This document shows, piece after piece, positions 1 through 9,368 of a stretch of DNA of 64,000 nucleotides (position 1 is its first letter; each line of letters starts with the position of its first letter). The translations under genes and the position numbers were made by a program. The DNA comes from JAWKZG01 sp041396125 (lineage in GTDB: Bacteria; Pseudomonadota; Gammaproteobacteria; Competibacterales; Competibacteraceae), in the NCBI GenBank assembly GCA_041396125.1, contig JAWKZG010000023.1:1-64000 (forward strand). Direction: 5' to 3'. The notes under the pieces were generated by a model. It was not told the DNA's origin. It made no database searches and saw nothing but the letters and a program-made list of their open reading frames with translations.

Positions 1-130
1 ACTTCAGGATGGTTGTATTCATAAAATGCGTCCTCCATTTTGTTGAAAAGCCCCTACCTGCAAGCCCTGCACGGCTCGCTCAGGGATGCGTTTTAGCATA
101 GTGGAGCGGGTGATTTACGCCAAGCGCTAT

Positions 131-1468
131 TTAGGTCAGCAGGCGTGTCAGTTCCTGCGTGCGGTCAGCCAGCAGGGCGGGATTGGCCCGCGTTTCGATG
201 TTCAGGCGCAGCAGCGGCTCGGTATTGGAGGCACGCAGATTCAAGCGCCAGTCGCTGAATTCCAGACTCAGGCCATCAGTACGATCAAGCGTCGGCTGGT
301 CTTTGTCGTAATGGGCCAGCACGCGGGCGATACAGGCATCGGTATCGGCGACCTGAAAATTGATCTCGCCGCTGCAAGGGTAAGCACGCTGGCGGTCGGC
401 AATCAGGCTTGACAGGGGTTTTCCCGCCCGGCTCAGTTCTGCCGCAATCAGCAGCCAGGGAATCATGCCGCTGTCGCAGTAGGCAAAATCACGGAAATAA
501 TGATGCGCGCTCATTTCGCCGCCGTAGATAGCGTCTTCCTGCCGCATGCGCTCTTTGATAAACGCATGGCCGGTCTTGCACTGCACCGGCACACCGCCTG
601 CCTGCTGCACCAGCTCGATAGTGTTCCAGCTCAGACGCGGATCATGGATAACACGCCCGCCAGGTTCCTGCCGCAACATGGCCTGGGCCAGCAGGCCAAC
701 CAGATAATACCCTTCGATGAACTCACCGCGTTCGTCGAAGAAAAAGCAGCGGTCAAAATCGCCGTCCCAGGCCAGACCAAAATCTGCTCCGGACTCGAGC
801 ACCGCCTGCCGGGTGGCAGCGCGCCGGTCGGGTAATAAGGGGTTGGGAATACCATTCGGGAAACGCCCGTCCGGTTCATACTGGATCTTGATGAACTGTA
901 GCGGCAAATAGGGTTCGAGCAGGTCCAGCACCAGTCCGGCCCCGCCATTGCCAGGGTTGACGACAATTTTCAGCGGTTGCAACGTAGTTTGCCCGATATA
1001 CCCCAATAAATGCTGAATATAGGCGCTTTTATCATGATCCTGCTGCCAGTCGCCGGTGCTGGCGACCGGTGCGAAGTCACCACTGGCAGCCAGATCACGC
1101 AACTCGAACAAACCGCTGTCACCGCTGATCGGCCGAGCCTCGGCACGAACCAGTTTCATACCGTTATAGTCCATCGGATTATGGCTGGCCGTCACCATGA
1201 TGCCGCCATCCAGTTCGCGGTCGAAGGTTGCGAAATAGATTTCCTCGGTGCCGCACAGACCAATATCCAATACCGCTGCGCCGCCTTCCCGCAGACCCCG
1301 GCTGAGTGCCTGAGCCAGCGGTGGACTGCTCAGCCGCACATCGTAGCCAACGGCAACCTGTTGCGGCTTGAAACAGCTGCTGAAAGCACGGCCGATCCGG
1401 TAGGCGACCGTGTCGTTCAGTTCATCCGGCACACGGCCGCGGATATCATATGCTTTAAAGCATTTCAT
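131..1468 (-). CDS. cpsG: Phosphomannomutase / phosphoglucomutase (CpsG/ManB type)
   Basis: It should interconvert mannose-6-phosphate and mannose-1-phosphate in the cytosol, feeding GDP-mannose synthesis. The 445-residue protein has the usual four-domain alpha-D-phosphohexomutase length. It starts MKCFKAYDIRG, has the phosphoserine loop TASHNP with Ser95, and the magnesium loop DGDFDR at about 235-240. The stretch GTEEIYFATF is typical of the CpsG branch rather than AlgC, though AlgC-like dual use on glucose is possible. It is transcribed in the same direction as the RmlB and ManC genes behind it, so the three probably supply sugar nucleotides for a surface polysaccharide. Nothing is recognisable in the 130 bases beyond its stop. 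Confidence 0.93.
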   Translation of the reverse strand: MKCFKAYDIRGRVPDELNDTVAYRIGRAFSSCFKPQQVAVGYDVRLSSPPLAQALSRGLREGGAAVLDIGLCGTEEIYFATFDRELDGGIMVTASHNPMDYNGMKLVRAEARPISGDSGLFELRDLAASGDFAPVASTGDWQQDHDKSAYIQHLLGYIGQTTLQPLKIVVNPGNGGAGLVLDLLEPYLPLQFIKIQYEPDGRFPNGIPNPLLPDRRAATRQAVLESGADFGLAWDGDFDRCFFFDERGEFIEGYYLVGLLAQAMLRQEPGGRVIHDPRLSWNTIELVQQAGGVPVQCKTGHAFIKERMRQEDAIYGGEMSAHHYFRDFAYCDSGMIPWLLIAAELSRAGKPLSSLIADRQRAYPCSGEINFQVADTDACIARVLAHYDKDQPTLDRTDGLSLEFSDWRLNLRASNTEPLLRLNIETRANPALLADRTQELTRLLT

Positions 1469-1519
1469 AATAATAAAATCTGCTTTTTGAAATTCACAAA
1501 ATAAAGATCCGCTTGTTTT

Positions 1520-2579
1520 CTAATCGCCCTGACCCAAGCGTTCCAGGCGGTAATTACCGTTCAGCACCCGCTGCCACCAGGCGCGGTTTTCCAGATACCA
1601 GATAACGGTTTTACGCAAACCGCTGGAAAAGGTTTCCTGCGGTGTCCAGCCCAGTTCGCGTTCAATCTTGCTGGCATCGATAGCGTACCGGTTATCGTGA
1701 CCCGGACGATCTGTTACAAAGGTGATCAAATCTTCATAGCGTTGCAAGCCGGGCGGTTTCTGTGGTGCCAGCTCTTCCAGCAGCGCGCAGATTGCCCGCA
1801 CCACATCGATATTACGCTGCTCGTTGTGACCACCGATATTATAGGTCTCCCCCACCGCACCATGGCGGATAACCGTGTACAAGGCGCGCGCGTGATCATC
1901 CACATACAGCCAGTCACGCACCTGGCAACCGTCACCGTAAATCGGCAGGGGCTGGCCTGTTATCGCATTCAGAATAATATGCGGGATGAGTTTTTCCGGA
2001 AAATGATACGGCCCGTAATTATTGGAACAGTTGGTCACCAGTGTCGGCAGGCCATAGGTGCGCTGCCAGGCCCGCACCAGATGATCACTGGCGGCTTTCG
2101 AGGCCGAATACGGCGAGCTGGGCGCATAAGCCGTGGTCTCCTGAAATAACCCTTCCGGCCCCAGATCGCCGTAGACTTCGTCGGTCGAAATATGGTGAAA
2201 CCGAAAAACCTTGCGCCGCGCCGGCGGCAGGCCCTGCCAGCATGCGCGCAGCTTCCAGCAGGGTGTAGGTGCCAACGATATTGGTCTGGATAAAATCATC
2301 CGGCCCGTCGATAGAGCGATCAACGTGTGATTCGGCCGCCAGATGCATGACAGCGTCCGGTTGCTGCTCGGCAAACAGACGCTCCATATCTGTGCGTTGG
2401 CGGATATCGAGCTGCGCGAAAGCATAGCGCGGATGCGCCTCAACGGAGGCCAGCGAATCCAGATTGCCGGCATAGGTGAGTTTGTCGATATTAAGCACTG
2501 TATCCGTCGTGTTATGCACAATATGCCGCACCACGGCCGACCCGATAAAACCGGCCCCGCCGGTGACTAAAATGCGCAT
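1520..2579 (-). CDS. rfbB: dTDP-glucose 4,6-dehydratase (RmlB), apparent frameshift
   Basis: This short-chain dehydrogenase converts dTDP-glucose to dTDP-4-keto-6-deoxyglucose on the way to dTDP-rhamnose. The N-terminal part begins MRILVTGGAGFIGSAVV, the NAD-binding Rossmann loop, and contains HLAAESHVDRS. The C-terminal part, in another frame, contains FRFHHISTDEVYGDLG, the catalytic YSASKAASDH motif and the NCSNNYGPYHFPEKLIP signature. The frames switch near 2244-2249. Restoring one GC pair in the short GC run there gives AARACWQGLPPARRKVFRF, matches RmlB spacing, and makes the gene 1062 bases (353 residues, the normal length). I therefore read it as one gene with a two-base slip. RmlA, RmlC and RmlD are not in the window. 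Confidence 0.88.
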
Positions 2580-2588
2580 GGCTGTCCT

Positions 2589-4001
2589 TTATTCTTCATC
2601 ACGTTTATAGATATCCTCGAAACGAATAATATCGTCTTCACCCAGATAACTGCCGGATTGCACCTCGATCAGCTCCAGCGCGATTTTGCCCGGATTCTCC
2701 AGCCGGTGCTTGACGCCAGCATGAATATAAGTCGATTCGTTTTCGTGCAGCAGGAATACCTCATCGCCACGGGTGACTTTGGCCGTACCGGTCACGACAA
2801 TCCAGTGCTCAGCCCGGTGATGATGCATTTGTAAAGACAGCTGCGCACCGGGTTTGACCGTAATCCGCTTGACCTGAAAGCGCTGTCCGTTATCAATGGA
2901 ATCATAACACCCCCAGGGACGGTACACTTCACGCTGCAGCAACGCTTGCGAGCGTCCCTCGGCCTGCAGTTGGTTAACGATTTCCTTGACCTCCTGAATG
3001 CACGCCTTGGCCGCAACCAGCACCGCGTCTTTGGTATCTACGACGATCAGATCCTCCACCCCCAGCAAAGCCAGCAAACGATCTTCGCTGCGGGCAAAGC
3101 AGGCGCGACTGTTCTGCGCGATAACATCACCCTGCAAAACATTGCCCGCCTCGTCCTGTGGACTGATTTGCCACAGCGCCGCCCAGGAGCCGACATCGCT
3201 CCAACCAGCGTCCAGCGGAATCACTACGGCGTCCTGCGTTTTTTCCATCACTGCGTAATCAATCGAATCGGCCGGGCAGGCAGCAAAAGCCTCCTTGTCC
3301 AGGCGCACGAAATCCAGATCGACACGAGCCTGCTCAAGTGCAGTGCGACAAGCTGCAACCATGGCCGGCTGCTGGCTTTCCAGTTCACGCAGATACACAT
3401 CGGCCCGAAACATGAACATGCCACTGTTCCAATAATACGTACCTGCATCCAGATATTGCTGGGCAGTGGTCTGATCCGGTTTTTCGATAAACTGCTCGAC
3501 CGCAAAAACAGCAGTGTCGACAGCGGCACCGCGACAAATATAACCATAACCGGTTTCAGCACTCGTCGGCACAATACCGAACGTCACCAATTTACCTTGC
3601 CCGGCCAGCACTGCCGCATGCTCTACGGCGGCGTGAAACGCACGGATATCGGTTATGACATGATCAGCCGGTAACACCAGCAGCAGGGCGTCGCTATCGC
3701 GCTGCAAGGCCTGCATGGCAGCTATGGCAACGGCCGGCGCGGTATTGCGTCCGACCGGCTCCAGCACGACGGCCAGCGGCTCGACATCAATCTCGCGGCA
3801 TTGTTCGGCGACAATAAAGCGATGCTCGTCATTGCAGATAAAAACCGGTCGTTCCAGCGGCAGACCGGCCAGGCGCTGGACGGTAGCCTGCAACATGGTG
3901 CAGTCGTCGGCCAGAGCCAGGAACTGTTTGGGAAACAATTGGCGGGACAATGGCCATAAACGCGTACCTGAGCCACCGGAAAGAATAGTCGGAATAATCA
4001 T
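2589..4001 (-). CDS. manC: Mannose-1-phosphate guanylyltransferase / mannose-6-phosphate isomerase
   Basis: This bifunctional cytosolic enzyme makes GDP-mannose and can also isomerise fructose-6-phosphate to mannose-6-phosphate. About 470 residues match the type II fused family. The N-terminal nucleotidyltransferase has LSGGSGTRLWPLSR and FIEKPD. The middle has DAGWSDVGSW. The C-terminal cupin isomerase has RPWGCYDSID and the metal-binding stretch QMHHHRAEHW. An in-frame start exists 37 codons upstream, but the family begins MIIPTILSGG, so I chose the ATG at 4001. It ends nine bases before the RmlB start, consistent with one operon, manC-rmlB-cpsG. Together with CpsG it completes the route from fructose-6-phosphate to GDP-mannose. 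Confidence 0.95.
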   Translation of the reverse strand: MIIPTILSGGSGTRLWPLSRQLFPKQFLALADDCTMLQATVQRLAGLPLERPVFICNDEHRFIVAEQCREIDVEPLAVVLEPVGRNTAPAVAIAAMQALQRDSDALLLVLPADHVITDIRAFHAAVEHAAVLAGQGKLVTFGIVPTSAETGYGYICRGAAVDTAVFAVEQFIEKPDQTTAQQYLDAGTYYWNSGMFMFRADVYLRELESQQPAMVAACRTALEQARVDLDFVRLDKEAFAACPADSIDYAVMEKTQDAVVIPLDAGWSDVGSWAALWQISPQDEAGNVLQGDVIAQNSRACFARSEDRLLALLGVEDLIVVDTKDAVLVAAKACIQEVKEIVNQLQAEGRSQALLQREVYRPWGCYDSIDNGQRFQVKRITVKPGAQLSLQMHHHRAEHWIVVTGTAKVTRGDEVFLLHENESTYIHAGVKHRLENPGKIALELIEVQSGSYLGEDDIIRFEDIYKRDEE

Positions 4002-4222
4002 TGTGCTCTTCGTCCATTGCAGTAACACATTACTCGTGGGCCCAAAAATATATTTAATATGCTTAATATATTGTATGAATATACCTGGCGAGAGCTTATG
4101 CCAGGCGGGCATTGGTCAGGCAATTATTGCCGATGCCGGGCGCTGATGCCAGCGCCGCAAAACACGATACCGTTACCAATATTGATTCACTTCATTGAGC
4201 CAACTCGGGCTATGCTATACCT

Positions 4223-5773
4223 ATGACTGAAAATTCTATTGCCAATGATCGTTTGGCCGTGCGTCGTGTCGCGATAGATACTTATCGCGAGAACGTTGCG
4301 TATTTGCATCGCGATTGTCCGCTGTATCGCGCCGAACGCTTTCAGGCGCTGGCCAAAATCGCCGTCAGCTGTGATGGCAAGCGGATTCTGGCGGTATTGA
4401 ACGTTGTCGATGACGACACTATTGTCAGCGCTGATCAGCTCGGTTTATCGGAACAGGCGTTTAGCCAGCTTGATGCCGCTGAATTCAGTAAAGTCCAGGT
4501 TGCCCAGGCCGAACCGCCCCACTCCATGGATTCGGTCCGCCGCAAGATTCTGGGCGAGCGTTTAGTACTGGAAGATTATCGCGCCATCATCGACGATATT
4601 GCCGCCAGCCGCTATTCCAAAATGGAAATGGCGGCGTTTCTGGTCGCCACCCATCAAAACGGCATGGATCGCGACGAAGTGTATTCCCTCACACGCGCCA
4701 TGCTGGACAGCGGCGAGCGCCTGCACTGGCACGAACCGGTACTGGCTGACAAGCACTGCATCGGCGGCATCCCCGGCAACCGCACCTCCATGCTGGTCGT
4801 TCCTATCGTTGCTGCGCACGGTATGCTGATCCCGAAAACCTCGTCGCGCGCCATCACCTCACCTGCCGGCACCGCTGACACCATGGAGGTGCTGGCCAAG
4901 GTTGATCTGCAACCGGAACGGCTGGAAACCATCGTGCGCGAAGAACGGGGTTGCCTGGCCTGGGGCGGTACCGCCCGGCTGGCACCGGCGGACGATATGC
5001 TGATTTCGGTCGAACGGCCGCTGGGTATCGACTCGCGCGGGCAGATGGTAGCGTCTATCCTGGCCAAAAAACTGGCCGCCGGCTCAACCCATCTGTTGAT
5101 CGATATCCCGGTCGGTGCCAGTGCGAAAGTACGGCATATGCGCGAAGCCATGCAATTGCGCAAACTGTTCGAATACGTCGCGGACCGACTCGGACAGCAT
5201 CTGGAAGTCATTATTACCGACGGTCGCCAACCCATTGGGCGGGGCATCGGGCCGGTGCTGGAAGCGCGTGATGTCATGCAGGTGCTGGAGGCATCACCGC
5301 AAGCACCGCCCGATCTGCGCGACAAAGCCCTGCGCCTGGCGGGTCGTATCATTGAGTTCGATCCGGATGTGCGCGGTGGCTATGGCTATCGAATCGCCCG
5401 CGAAATTCTGGAATCCGGCCGCGCGCTGGACAAGATGAATCGCATTATCGACGCTCAGGGCCGCCGCACAAGCATCCCGCAGGTCGGCACACTGACACTG
5501 GACATCAACGCCAGCACAGACGGTGTCGTCACCGCTATCGATAATCTGCAGGTTGCCAAAATCGCCCGTCTGGCCGGAGCACCGCTGGACAAAGGTGCCG
5601 GGGTTGACCTGCTCAGCAAAGAAGGAGACCAGGTAGTGCAAGGTCAGCCGCTTTACCGTATTCACGCCGAACACCCGTCCGCCTTCAACTTTGCCCAGCA
5701 GGCAGCACAGATGAACAACGCTTACCGTCTCGGCAGTGAAGCAGAACTGGCCAAATTTTTTGCGGAGTTCTAA
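4223..5773 (+). CDS. AMP phosphorylase / thymidine phosphorylase family enzyme
   Basis: The 516-residue product belongs to the long, archaeal-type branch of the thymidine phosphorylase family, which includes AMP phosphorylase, and not to the shorter DeoA. It likely splits a nucleoside or nucleoside monophosphate with phosphate, releasing base and a 1-phosphorylated sugar. An N-terminal extra domain of about 90 residues precedes the helical and glycine-rich domains. Signatures include KHCIGGIPGNRTSM near residue 175 and KTSSRAITSPAGTADTME, the phosphate-binding region. There is no clear Shine-Dalgarno, and a TATGCT hexamer ends seven bases before the ATG, so the message could be leaderless. 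The next gene starts inside its stop codon. Whether AMP, other NMPs or thymidine is the substrate cannot be told. Confidence 0.88.
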   Translation: MTENSIANDRLAVRRVAIDTYRENVAYLHRDCPLYRAERFQALAKIAVSCDGKRILAVLNVVDDDTIVSADQLGLSEQAFSQLDAAEFSKVQVAQAEPPHSMDSVRRKILGERLVLEDYRAIIDDIAASRYSKMEMAAFLVATHQNGMDRDEVYSLTRAMLDSGERLHWHEPVLADKHCIGGIPGNRTSMLVVPIVAAHGMLIPKTSSRAITSPAGTADTMEVLAKVDLQPERLETIVREERGCLAWGGTARLAPADDMLISVERPLGIDSRGQMVASILAKKLAAGSTHLLIDIPVGASAKVRHMREAMQLRKLFEYVADRLGQHLEVIITDGRQPIGRGIGPVLEARDVMQVLEASPQAPPDLRDKALRLAGRIIEFDPDVRGGYGYRIAREILESGRALDKMNRIIDAQGRRTSIPQVGTLTLDINASTDGVVTAIDNLQVAKIARLAGAPLDKGAGVDLLSKEGDQVVQGQPLYRIHAEHPSAFNFAQQAAQMNNAYRLGSEAELAKFFAEF

Positions 5774-6658
5774 TGTTATTGCTTTGGCTTTTCCGATTAC
5801 CGCACCCCGGCTCAACGGCTGGCTGCAACCTTGCAGTTGAACTATCATGAAGTCGAGCTGCACCGCTTTCCCGATGGTGAAAGCAAAGTCACGTTGCCGC
5901 CAGCTGCCGGCCCCATGGCAGGTCAGCACGCCGTACTGTGTCGCAGCCTGGATCAACCCAATAGCAAGCTGATCGAGCTCATGCTGGCAGTAGCAACTTT
6001 ACGGCAGCAGAATGTGGCTCGTATCAGTCTGGTCGCGCCGTATCTCTGCTATATGCGGCAGGATATCGCGTTTCATGCCGGCGAAGCGGTCAGCCAGCGC
6101 ATTGTCGGCCAGTTTCTGGCCGGTTTATTTGATGATGTGATCACAGTCGATCCCCATCTGCACCGCATTGCCGCGCTCAGCGAAGCTATTCCGACGAGCC
6201 AGGCCTGCGCGCTCAGCGCCACCGGTCTGCTGGGCCAATGCATCGCCGAACGCTGGTCGCAGCCGCTGCTGCTTGGCCCGGACAGCGAGTCAGAGCAATG
6301 GGTCAGCGCGATCGCTGCCCGCCACGGGCTGGACTGGGGTGTCGCCCGCAAACAACGCTTCGGCGACCGTGATGTGCACATCGAATTGCCAGCGCTGGAT
6401 TATCAGCAGCGCCAGGTGGTGCTGGTCGATGATATGTCTAGTACCGGGCGCACGCTGGCACAAGCGGCCCGAGCGCTGACAAAATACCAACCGGCCGGTA
6501 TTGCGGCGGTGCTCACCCATGCCTTATTCGTCGATGATGCGCTCAGTGTGCTGGCACAGGCCGGGGTCAGTGAGGTGCTCAGCAGTGACAGCATCGTCCA
6601 TAGCAGCAATGCGGTACAACTGGCACCACTGCTGGCTGAACAAATCCGGCAGCTGTAG
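5773..6658 (+). CDS. Ribose-phosphate pyrophosphokinase (PRPP synthetase-like), 5' frameshift
   Basis: It likely interconverts ribose-5-phosphate plus ATP with PRPP plus AMP. Recognisable motifs are ELHRFPDGESKVTLP, RQDIAFHAGEAVSQR, the divalent-metal loop DVITVDPHLHR and the PRPP loop VLVDDMSSTGRT. The clean reading frame has its first ATG at 5831, but family-like sequence (GFSDYRTPAQRLAA) continues upstream in the same frame to the stop of the previous gene. An ATG at 5773 overlaps that stop as TAATG, but one base is out of register. A single-base indel between 5776 and 5790 would restore a normal N-terminus. At about 295 residues it is the short bacterial form. Coupling with the phosphorylase suggests a joint nucleotide salvage role. 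Confidence 0.85.
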
Positions 6659-6671
6659 GCTGCAGACAGGT

Positions 6672-7466
6672 TCAGAAAATCAGCAGCAGACCGATGCCCA
6701 GAACAATGCGGTACACCACAAACGGCAGCATGCCGATATATTCCAGCAGGCGCAGAAAAAAATGAATGCACAGCAGTGCGCTGATAAACGATAGTGTGGT
6801 TCCCAGCCCCAACGCCAGCCAGTCCACCGGGGCAGTGCTGGCCAACAGCTCCTGCAGCAGCAAAACCGCTGAGCCCAGAATAGTGGGAATGGCCAGCAGA
6901 AAGGAAAATCGCGCCGCACCATGCCGACTCAGCCCCAGCGCCAGACCGGCCGTAATCGTAATACCCGAACGTGAGGTGCCAGGGATCAGTGCCAGCACCT
7001 GCGACAGACCAATAATTAGCGCAGCGGACCAGCCCAGCTGATATTCATCGCACTGGCGGCGGCCACGTCTATCCGCCCAGCCCAGTAACAGGCCAAACAC
7101 CATGGTGGCCCAGGCGATGACTATCGGTCCGCGCAGATTAGCCTCGATCCAGTCTTTGAATATAAAACCCGCCAGCACCACCGGCAGTGTCGCCAGCACC
7201 ACCTGCCAGCCCAGCCGGGCATCCGGCGTCATGCCACGCCCCGCCAGCGAGCCTAAACCTGCCAGCAGCATGCGTCCGACCTCACGCCGGAAATAAGCCA
7301 ATACCGCCAGCAGCGTTCCGACATGTACAGCAACATCAAACGCCAGTCCCTGATCCGCCCAACCCGTCAGCACCGGTACCAGAATCAGATGAGCAGAGCT
7401 GGAAACCGGCAGGAATTCGGTCAACCCCTGCACCAGGGCCAAAACGACTATGTGTAGAAGATCCAA
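6672..7466 (-). CDS. uppP: Undecaprenyl-diphosphatase (BacA/UppP)
   Basis: This integral inner-membrane enzyme dephosphorylates undecaprenyl pyrophosphate, recycling the lipid carrier for peptidoglycan and polysaccharide synthesis. The 264 residues match the family length. The first conserved motif is in ALVQGLTEFLPVSSSAHL at the N-terminus and the second is ALIPGTSRSGITIT near residue 155. There are about eight hydrophobic segments. It converges on the PRPP synthetase-like gene with only 13 bases between stops. No hairpin is visible in that gap, so each gene may terminate inside the other. Bacitracin resistance is a family property, not something seen here. Confidence 0.95.
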   Translation of the reverse strand: MDLLHIVVLALVQGLTEFLPVSSSAHLILVPVLTGWADQGLAFDVAVHVGTLLAVLAYFRREVGRMLLAGLGSLAGRGMTPDARLGWQVVLATLPVVLAGFIFKDWIEANLRGPIVIAWATMVFGLLLGWADRRGRRQCDEYQLGWSAALIIGLSQVLALIPGTSRSGITITAGLALGLSRHGAARFSFLLAIPTILGSAVLLLQELLASTAPVDWLALGLGTTLSFISALLCIHFFLRLLEYIGMLPFVVYRIVLGIGLLLIF

Positions 7467-7800
7467 GCGGATATGTCCCTAACCATGAAAACGCGCATTT
7501 TAGCGTAAGCGTTTCGAAGACTGCGCATTCTTCACGCTGAAGTCTGCAGAAATATATTCTGCCGAAGCTATTGGCAGCGCACAGTAACACCTACCATCCA
7601 TCATGCCGCTGACATAGCCTGTTCCGGCCTCTCGACATGCGTCGAAAAGCGCAGCTAATCCCTTGACTTCTATCCCATTTGGGACATGACACATGAATAA
7701 ATACAGTGCTAGAAACGGGTTGAGGGTTGTGCGCCTGCCCGAAACGGACAGCGTTAGGACAAGCCTCGCTCGAAAAACCAGAGAATGAGGATCAAACAGG
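7467..7800. other. Intergenic region with a short palindrome
   Basis: This stretch separates uppP from the secreted NTF2-like gene and must hold both divergent promoters. No credible gene is present. The clearest element is a perfect 12-base palindrome, TCCCATTTGGGA, near 7674-7685, which could be a small operator. An AGAATGAGGATCAAACAGG stretch just before 7801 contains an acceptable GAGGA ribosome-binding site. Confidence 0.4.
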
Positions 7801-8277
7801 ATGATGATAAAAGTAAATGCTGTACTCGCCTTTTTTTGCGCGCTTCTGGCAGTCACACTTTCCGGTACCGCCCTGAGCAGTGACAGCGCTCAAATGGATC
7901 AAGCCCGCGCCCAGTTTGCCAGTGCTTTTAATGACCGCAATTGGGATACCATCGCAACGTTATTCGCTCCTGATGCAGTTTTTCATCGTGCCAATGGCGA
8001 CACCATTTACACCGGGCCGGAACAAATTGTCGCACGCTTCAAGGATACCATTGCCGGTGCCTGGAATGTACAATTTACACACCTTGATAATACGGGTTCG
8101 GTAAGCGGAACCGGGGACGATACCCGCACTGTTGACACGGGACTTTTTGCTGTCACGGCGGGACCCGACAGCGATGCCTGCTATGCCGGGTTTTATGCAA
8201 TAACCTGGAGCAAGGACATGAAAATACTGGTACTGGGCTGGCAGGATGTACTAACCGATATGAGCGCCTGCCAATAA
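7801..8277 (+). CDS. Secreted NTF2-like / SnoaL-type protein (SgcJ/EcaC-like)
   Basis: The 158-residue product begins with a hydrophobic signal peptide ending near SGTALSS at about residue 27, so the mature protein is probably periplasmic or secreted. The rest fits the small cone-shaped NTF2/SnoaL fold. DQARAQFASAFNDRNWDTIATLF is the usual first helix, followed by APDAVFHRANGD and a YTGPEQIVARFKD segment. These domains often bind small hydrophobic ligands, but no catalytic residues can be assigned. Two cysteines, C(Y)AGF and the C-terminal SACQ, could form a disulphide. It stands alone, with a GAGGA ribosome-binding site. I cannot assign a substrate. Confidence 0.7.
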   Translation: MMIKVNAVLAFFCALLAVTLSGTALSSDSAQMDQARAQFASAFNDRNWDTIATLFAPDAVFHRANGDTIYTGPEQIVARFKDTIAGAWNVQFTHLDNTGSVSGTGDDTRTVDTGLFAVTAGPDSDACYAGFYAITWSKDMKILVLGWQDVLTDMSACQ

Positions 8278-8646
8278 CATATCAAATCGCGTTCTTTTGA
8301 GCGGCTATAGTTTTTGAGCGACAACCTGTAGCTGCTCCGCTTTACGTCTTCTTTGCCTTCTCCCTTGCGAGACCATCAGCAAGCGGTCAATGGTGAAAAG
8401 TAACCCTAAACTCTCTGTTTCGGGCTGTATTTCCAGCCCAAAAATGTTTGCACAAATGTGATATACATCACATTTCATTGAAAAAAATAATGGCATCAAA
8501 CGCCAAAACTCCGTATGACTCAATTTCCATGTTGATTCGCTGCCTAACGAGCCTGGCTTTTATCCTGCCCGTCTTGCAGGGAGGAGTTTACTCACGCTAT
8601 AGCGGGATTGCCTGGCTGCAAAAAAAACAGCCCGAGAGAGACGCTC
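8278..8646. other. Intergenic/leader region upstream of LuxR-type gene
   Basis: No convincing gene lies here. It contains a GGGCTG/CAGCCC inverted repeat at 8422-8439 with no T-run on the plus strand, the CRP-like operator listed separately, and a GGCTG/CAGCC repeat around an A-run at about 8610-8631 just before the regulator. The long leader after the operator suggests the following gene is controlled in its upstream region. Confidence 0.4.
8454..8475 (+). promoter_or_regulatory. CRP (cAMP receptor protein)-like operator
   Basis: AAATGTGAT and ATCACATTT form a perfect nine-base inverted repeat separated by ATAC. The known CRP consensus has the same half-sites with a CTAG centre, so this is almost the ideal site. 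FNR sites (TTGAT...ATCAA) fit less well. It lies about 170 bases upstream of the LuxR-type start, so activation would need a promoter just downstream. Vfr-type CRP homologues use similar sequences. Confidence 0.75.
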
Positions 8647-9348
8647 ATGAACAGTTTTCGTATTGCGCCCGCCGGATCAGCTATAGACTTTCTGACAGGC
8701 CCTCTGCAGCCTGCAAAAAAAGAGGCCAAACCGCAGTCTACAGCGCTGCAGTTACAAGTAGCTGCATTCACTACTGTATTAAATCTATTGCCCGTAGGTA
8801 TTATTCTGCTGGCCAGAACGCGACGGATTGTGTTTATGAACCATAGTGTCCAGCACCTGCTCGGCGATAGTTTAATTTCGCGCAACCAGCACCTCATCGC
8901 TATTCTTGGTATTAAAACCCTGCAACTCAATCAACGGATCAATAGCGCACTTGGCACCCGCCCTAAACCGGTGTCTGAACAGACGCCCCTGCTGATTGCG
9001 CGCGCGCCCACACGCCCGCCTTTACTGCTCCGCGCCCTATCCGTGCAGAGCCAGAATACCGAATGCTATCCCGACGCAGCTCACGTCATGCTGTTGTTCA
9101 ATAATCCCGAACAACGGCCTGTTGTGTCACCCGAACTCTTGCAGACTTTATATGGGTTCACCCCGGCAGAAACCAGACTGGCAGTTCTGTTCACACAAGG
9201 GCTGGCATTGAACGAGGTTGCCGCACAACTTGGCATCACTCAAGGAACGGCGCGCAATCATCTGAAAGCCATCTATCAGAAGACCAATACCCACCGCCAA
9301 AGTCAGTTGATCACGCAGTTGCGGGCCCTGGATTTGAGTCACTTATAG
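8647..9348 (+). CDS. LuxR-type helix-turn-helix regulator with PAS-like N-terminus
   Basis: A cytosolic DNA-binding regulator of about 233 residues. The C-terminal 65 residues form a LuxR/GerE HTH: GFTPAETRLAVLFTQGLAL, then NEVAAQLGITQGTARNHLKA and a final helix. The N-terminal part, with LPVGIILLARTRRIVFMNHSV, resembles a PAS domain that could sense a ligand. I chose the ATG at 8647 because GAGAGAGACGCTC precedes it; the frame is open 13 codons further upstream. A CRP-like operator lies in its leader, suggesting catabolite control. Its targets are unknown, and it has no receiver domain, so it is not a classical response regulator. Confidence 0.82.
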   Translation: MNSFRIAPAGSAIDFLTGPLQPAKKEAKPQSTALQLQVAAFTTVLNLLPVGIILLARTRRIVFMNHSVQHLLGDSLISRNQHLIAILGIKTLQLNQRINSALGTRPKPVSEQTPLLIARAPTRPPLLLRALSVQSQNTECYPDAAHVMLLFNNPEQRPVVSPELLQTLYGFTPAETRLAVLFTQGLALNEVAAQLGITQGTARNHLKAIYQKTNTHRQSQLITQLRALDLSHL

Positions 9349-9368
9349 CCGTCAATTAGAAACAGTCA

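Noticed and set aside
4654..5352. 232-codon minus-strand frame
   Set aside because: Serine/arginine-rich shadow of the phosphorylase gene on the opposite strand.
8422..8439. Terminator after the NTF2-like gene
   Set aside because: The GGGCTG/CAGCCC stem is followed by A residues, not T residues, on the plus strand, and lies 145 bases from the stop.
8305..8523. 72-codon minus-strand frame, basic C-terminus
   Set aside because: No start signal and no family features; it spans the palindromic operator, so it is probably chance.
8448..8846. 132-codon plus-strand frame with a hydrophobic stretch
   Set aside because: It overlaps the CRP-like site and the start of the LuxR-type gene in another frame, with no ribosome-binding site or recognisable domain.
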